From Dicaeum eximium (Eukaryota; Chordata; Aves; Passeriformes; Dicaeidae), in the NCBI GenBank assembly GCA_013396995.1, contig VWZP01002263.1:127960-191959 (forward strand): 64,000 nucleotides of DNA, written 5' to 3'. Numbering within the stretch: position 1 is the first letter of the stretch; each line of letters opens with the position of its first letter. This document shows, one piece after another, positions 63,862 to 64,000 of this stretch. A program made the translations under genes and the position numbers. The notes beneath the pieces were generated by a model that worked only from the letters and a program-made list of their open reading frames with translations, did not search any database and was not told the DNA's origin.

Positions 63862-64000
63862 CTGTAGGAAGGAATTTTCACCCTAATTGGATACAAGCAC
63901 CGCGACATCCGCCAGGTTTGTTTTTGTTTTTTGGTTTTTTTTTGGTAACGATGCACAGAGGCGGAGGGATGGAGTGGAAGGAAGGAGGGTGGGTGGTGGT
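63862..64000 (-). other. RASAL2: RASAL2 intron, partial
   Basis: The 3' end of the next upstream intron. It contains a G/T-only stretch at 63,917-63,947 and a purine-rich tail to the window edge. On the minus strand these form a pyrimidine-rich block and an A/C-rich block ahead of the acceptor. Confidence 0.8.

Larger units (their letters stand above)
52247..64000 (-). other. RASAL2: RASAL2 gene, 3' portion (last six coding exons, introns and 3' UTR)
   Basis: Six minus-strand exons join in one frame to give 539 codons and a TAA stop; every boundary has consensus AG acceptor and GT donor bases. The encoded part lies after the RasGAP domain: first the conserved post-GAP segment, then a Ser-rich linker, then about 140 residues of heptad-like coiled coil. 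Signatures such as SPVERTAAWVFNNGQYEE, APQVRRPLHPAWNQPG and LSITENGEFKN are those of RASAL2 rather than DAB2IP or SYNGAP1 (DAB2IP has an ASERTVAW-type version of the first). RASAL2 is known to speed GTP hydrolysis by Ras and to act at the membrane and cell cortex. The PH, C2 and GAP domains lie beyond position 64,000, so catalysis cannot be judged here. Identification rests on remembered family sequence, not a search. Confidence 0.93.

Noticed and set aside
1..64000. CRISPR arrays, operons, tRNA, rRNA or prophage
   Set aside because: The tandem repeats present have no spacers, introns and CR1 elements show animal nuclear DNA, and no tRNA or rRNA sequence was recognised by eye.

Overview
The window is vertebrate nuclear DNA and almost certainly from a bird. 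It holds several CR1 LINE 3' ends of the avian type, few other interspersed repeats, short introns and a GC-rich CpG island. It also contains six coding exons, on the minus strand, that read as the C-terminal part of the Ras GTPase-activating protein RASAL2. No microbial genes, rRNA, tRNA or CRISPR array were recognised. Most open frames of 60-200 codons here are chance frames in introns, intergenic DNA, or antisense to real exons.

Layout. 1-14,940: AT-rich, gene-poor DNA with no coding exon that I can support, and one 5-base N gap. About 15,000-17,150: a CpG island with a 33-bp minisatellite, CACTC-type microsatellites, a good minus-strand splice donor, and four single-N gaps flanked by false duplications. 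About 17,155-17,640: a CR1 end with an internal 39-bp tandem expansion. About 17,700-47,700: a 30-kb gene-poor interval with simple repeats, a perfect AT palindrome and three isolated CpG clusters. About 47,700-52,450: sequence downstream of the RASAL2 stop, with a proximal and a stronger-looking distal poly(A) signal on the minus strand. 52,450-63,861: six RASAL2 exons with GT-AG boundaries. Their lengths (179, 862, 135, 203, 88 and 153 nt) sum to 1,620 nt, exactly 539 codons plus stop. The window ends inside the next upstream intron.

How it fits together. RASAL2 is transcribed toward lower coordinates. The visible part follows the GAP domain: a Ser/Pro-rich disordered linker, then a long coiled coil at the C terminus. 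In mammals the next large gene downstream in the same direction is RALGPS2, so the minus-strand CpG island near 16.6-17.1 kb is plausibly the RALGPS2 promoter and non-coding first exon, with 1-15 kb as its first intron. That is a synteny inference; no RALGPS2 coding exon was found. I saw no previously undescribed system. The most useful observations are the assembly duplications at the CpG island, a frame-preserving internal splice donor in the large RASAL2 exon, a candidate distal poly(A) site, and three orphan CpG clusters.
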